Source: Bradyrhizobium sp. Ai1a-2 (GTDB taxonomy: Bacteria; Pseudomonadota; Alphaproteobacteria; Rhizobiales; Xanthobacteraceae). Taken from it: DNA of 64,000 nucleotides. Made by a program: the position numbers and the translations under genes. The stretch spans positions 1 to 64,000 of the forward strand of contig NZ_AUEZ01000031.1 of assembly GCF_000426245.1 (NCBI RefSeq), given 5' to 3'. A model generated the notes under the pieces. That model was given only the letters and a program-made list of their open reading frames with translations. It was not told the origin of the DNA and did no database searches. Shown here in pieces: positions 62,947 through 64,000 of the stretch (position 1 is the stretch's first letter; each line of letters starts with the position of its first letter).

Positions 62947-63233
62947 TTACTTCCCCGTCCCAATTTCTATCTTGATCACCGGCCGGTGGGGCGAAATTGT
63001 GCCCGACGGCCGCTGAGATCCCCCTGTCCGACGATAGCTTCCGGAAAACAGGGCTCCGGCTGCCCCGGCAGGCCAGGGTCGCTGTTCTGGCTAGGATGCT
63101 GTTCACAAACAGTTTTTCAGGCTGTCTGTGGGAAGATGAACCCGTCCGGGAATCAAGGTTAGGCCTCCCGAGTTTCTAAAGGCTTAATTAAGCGTTGCGT
63201 AGAGACCCGGGGTTTTCAGCAAATACGAAGATT

Positions 63234-63248
63234 TTGTGCAATGCACAA
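63234..63248. promoter_or_regulatory. PhaR-type operator and promoter of the phasin gene
   Basis: TTGTGCA and TGCACAA flank one central base; the core TGCAATGCA fits the TGC-N3-GCA site of the PHB-responsive repressor PhaR. It lies just upstream of a possible -35 TTGACT (63254-63259) and -10 TAGTTT (63276-63281). The phasin starts at 63352. Binding itself is inferred. Confidence 0.5.
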
Positions 63249-63351
63249 TATCCTTGACTTGATTGTGCCCCGCACTAGTTTGACCGCGCGTTTGGGGTGT
63301 CGGCTCGCCGATCATGGGTTTGCGCAAACAAGGTCTTGGGAAAGGATTCCA

Positions 63352-63687
63352 ATGGTGAAGGTTGAAGACATTCAAAATTACGGAAAAGAGCAGCTCGAGT
63401 CGATCACGGCTTCCGCGAGCAATTTGCAGAACGGCGTCCAGGCGATCGCGACCGCCTATGGCGACTACGCGAAGAAGTCATTCGAGGACACCAAGTCGTT
63501 TGTGGAAAAGCTGTCCGGCGTGAAGTCGCTCGATAAGGCGCTGGAAGCCCAGACCGAGTATGCCCGCTCGGCCTATGAGACCTTCGTTGCGGAATCGCAG
63601 AAGATCGCCGGCCTCTACAGCGACTGCGCCAAGCAGACCTTCAAGCCGTTCGAAGGCCTGGTCGCCAAATTCAGCCCGGCGCACTGA
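63352..63687 (+). CDS. Phasin family protein (PHB granule-associated)
   Basis: Encodes 111 residues from the ATG at 63352 (AAAGGA upstream). It is almost entirely amphipathic helix: KVEDIQNYGKEQLESITASA, then QAIATAYGDYAKKSFEDTKS and EAQTEYARSAYETFVAESQK match the Phasin_2 pattern. Phasins coat polyhydroxybutyrate granules. A PhaR-like operator upstream fits control by PHB level. A strong terminator follows the stop, so it is a single-gene unit. Confidence 0.87.
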   Translation: MVKVEDIQNYGKEQLESITASASNLQNGVQAIATAYGDYAKKSFEDTKSFVEKLSGVKSLDKALEAQTEYARSAYETFVAESQKIAGLYSDCAKQTFKPFEGLVAKFSPAH

Positions 63688-63720
63688 GAAGTTCAGTCAG
63701 CGCCAGCTTCCGGAAAAGCA

Positions 63721-63750
63721 AAAGCCCGGCCGTCACGGCCGGGCTTTTTT
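63721..63750 (+). terminator. Rho-independent terminator of the phasin gene
   Basis: Arms AAAGCCCGGCCG and CGGCCGGGCTTT around TCA are followed by more T residues. The A-run on the left side lets it also serve the minus-strand gene that ends at 63769. Confidence 0.9.
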
Positions 63751-63768
63751 CTTGGTCGGGCAATCGGA

Positions 63769-64000
63769 TTATTTTGCGACCCGCAGCTTGGAGATCTGCG
63801 TGAGGATGTTCTTGAATGCAGTCGAAGTCTCGTCGGGGTCCGTGATCATCTGGAAGCTGCCGTTCGGGGTGGTCACGCAATCCTGCAGCACCTGCGATTT
63901 CGGGTCTGCGTTGTTGATGTTGACCTGAATCGTGAACACCGTGACAGGGTTGGTCGCGTCGTTCTTGATGTGCTGGCAGAGGAGCTCCTGACGGTCGTCA
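63769..64000 (-). CDS. TadG-like pilus/VWA protein, C-terminal end (runs off the right edge)
   Basis: Only the last 77 codons are in the window; the stop is at 63769-63771. The sequence reads NPVTVFTIQVNINNADPKSQ, then LQDCVTTPNGSFQMITDPDE, and ends ILTQISKLRVAK. This pattern (short Cys loop, SFQMITDPDE, final LTQISKLRVAK helix) is the end of the VWA-containing TadG-like proteins of the Flp/Tad pilus system in Bradyrhizobium relatives. The preceding domain lies outside the window. Confidence 0.75.
   Translation of the reverse strand, partial: DDRQELLCQHIKNDATNPVTVFTIQVNINNADPKSQVLQDCVTTPNGSFQMITDPDETSTAFKNILTQISKLRVAK

Overview
The window looks like chromosome from a Bradyrhizobium-like alphaproteobacterium. 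It is GC-rich, and its right third carries genes that often sit together in that group: MgtE, PanC, a MipZ-type division ATPase, DUF1489, a SPOR-tailed D-Ala-D-Ala carboxypeptidase, a phasin and a TadG-like protein. This placement rests on protein character only; no database search was possible.

Region 1 (1-10 kb) is an eroded mobile zone. It holds the 5' end of an IS110-family transposase, a broken radical SAM/SPASM gene, a 48-base tRNA 3' fragment (a likely integration scar) and an apparently intact dimethylsulfone monooxygenase gene (sfnG). After sfnG comes a decayed branched-chain-type ABC transporter: livG with an internal out-of-frame block, then livH and livM fused by deletion. A serine recombinase has landed in frame inside livM and has lost a catalytic arginine. 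A broken LOG-family gene and a broken PIN-like gene follow, and a second, weaker tRNA-like fragment lies at 9.1 kb.

Region 2 (10-15.7 kb) is a type I secretion unit: an RTX protein built from three exact 405-bp repeats, a hairpin, then the ABC exporter and the membrane fusion protein. No outer-membrane TolC-type gene is present.

Region 3 (15.7-31.7 kb) is a catabolic and sulfur-oxidation block. It contains two GMC oxidoreductases, an HSL-type esterase, an isochorismatase-like hydrolase, SoxC and SoxD (sulfite dehydrogenase), a DUF302 protein, a BBE-type flavoprotein, a cytochrome P450 and a SphA-like outer-membrane protein, with LysR and AraC regulators. A 130-bp segment carrying the 5' end of the LysR gene and its upstream DNA is duplicated at 19.3 and 20.9 kb.

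Region 4 (31.7-44 kb), almost all on the minus strand, encodes an exported module: two tandem sulfatases, a secreted HAD-type hydrolase, an exported protein of unknown family, and an anchored octaheme cytochrome with HEAT-like and TPR regions. Beside it are three AraC regulators (two are tandem duplicates) and a trypsin-like protein without the expected catalytic aspartate. With sfnG and soxCD, this suggests that acquiring and oxidising sulfur compounds is a theme of the accessory DNA.

Region 5 (44.6-64 kb) is conserved-looking chromosome: two polysaccharide deacetylases, mgtE, a small HTH protein, an aldo/keto reductase, a TonB/TolA-like protein, a GST, DUF1489, panC, mipZ, a dehydrogenase with a divergent MmyB-type regulator, an alpha/beta hydrolase, a VWA-like protein, a DnaJ-domain membrane protein, the carboxypeptidase, a phasin with a PhaR-like operator, and the 3' end of a TadG-like gene at the right edge. 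The change from accessory to core-like DNA falls near 44.0-44.6 kb.
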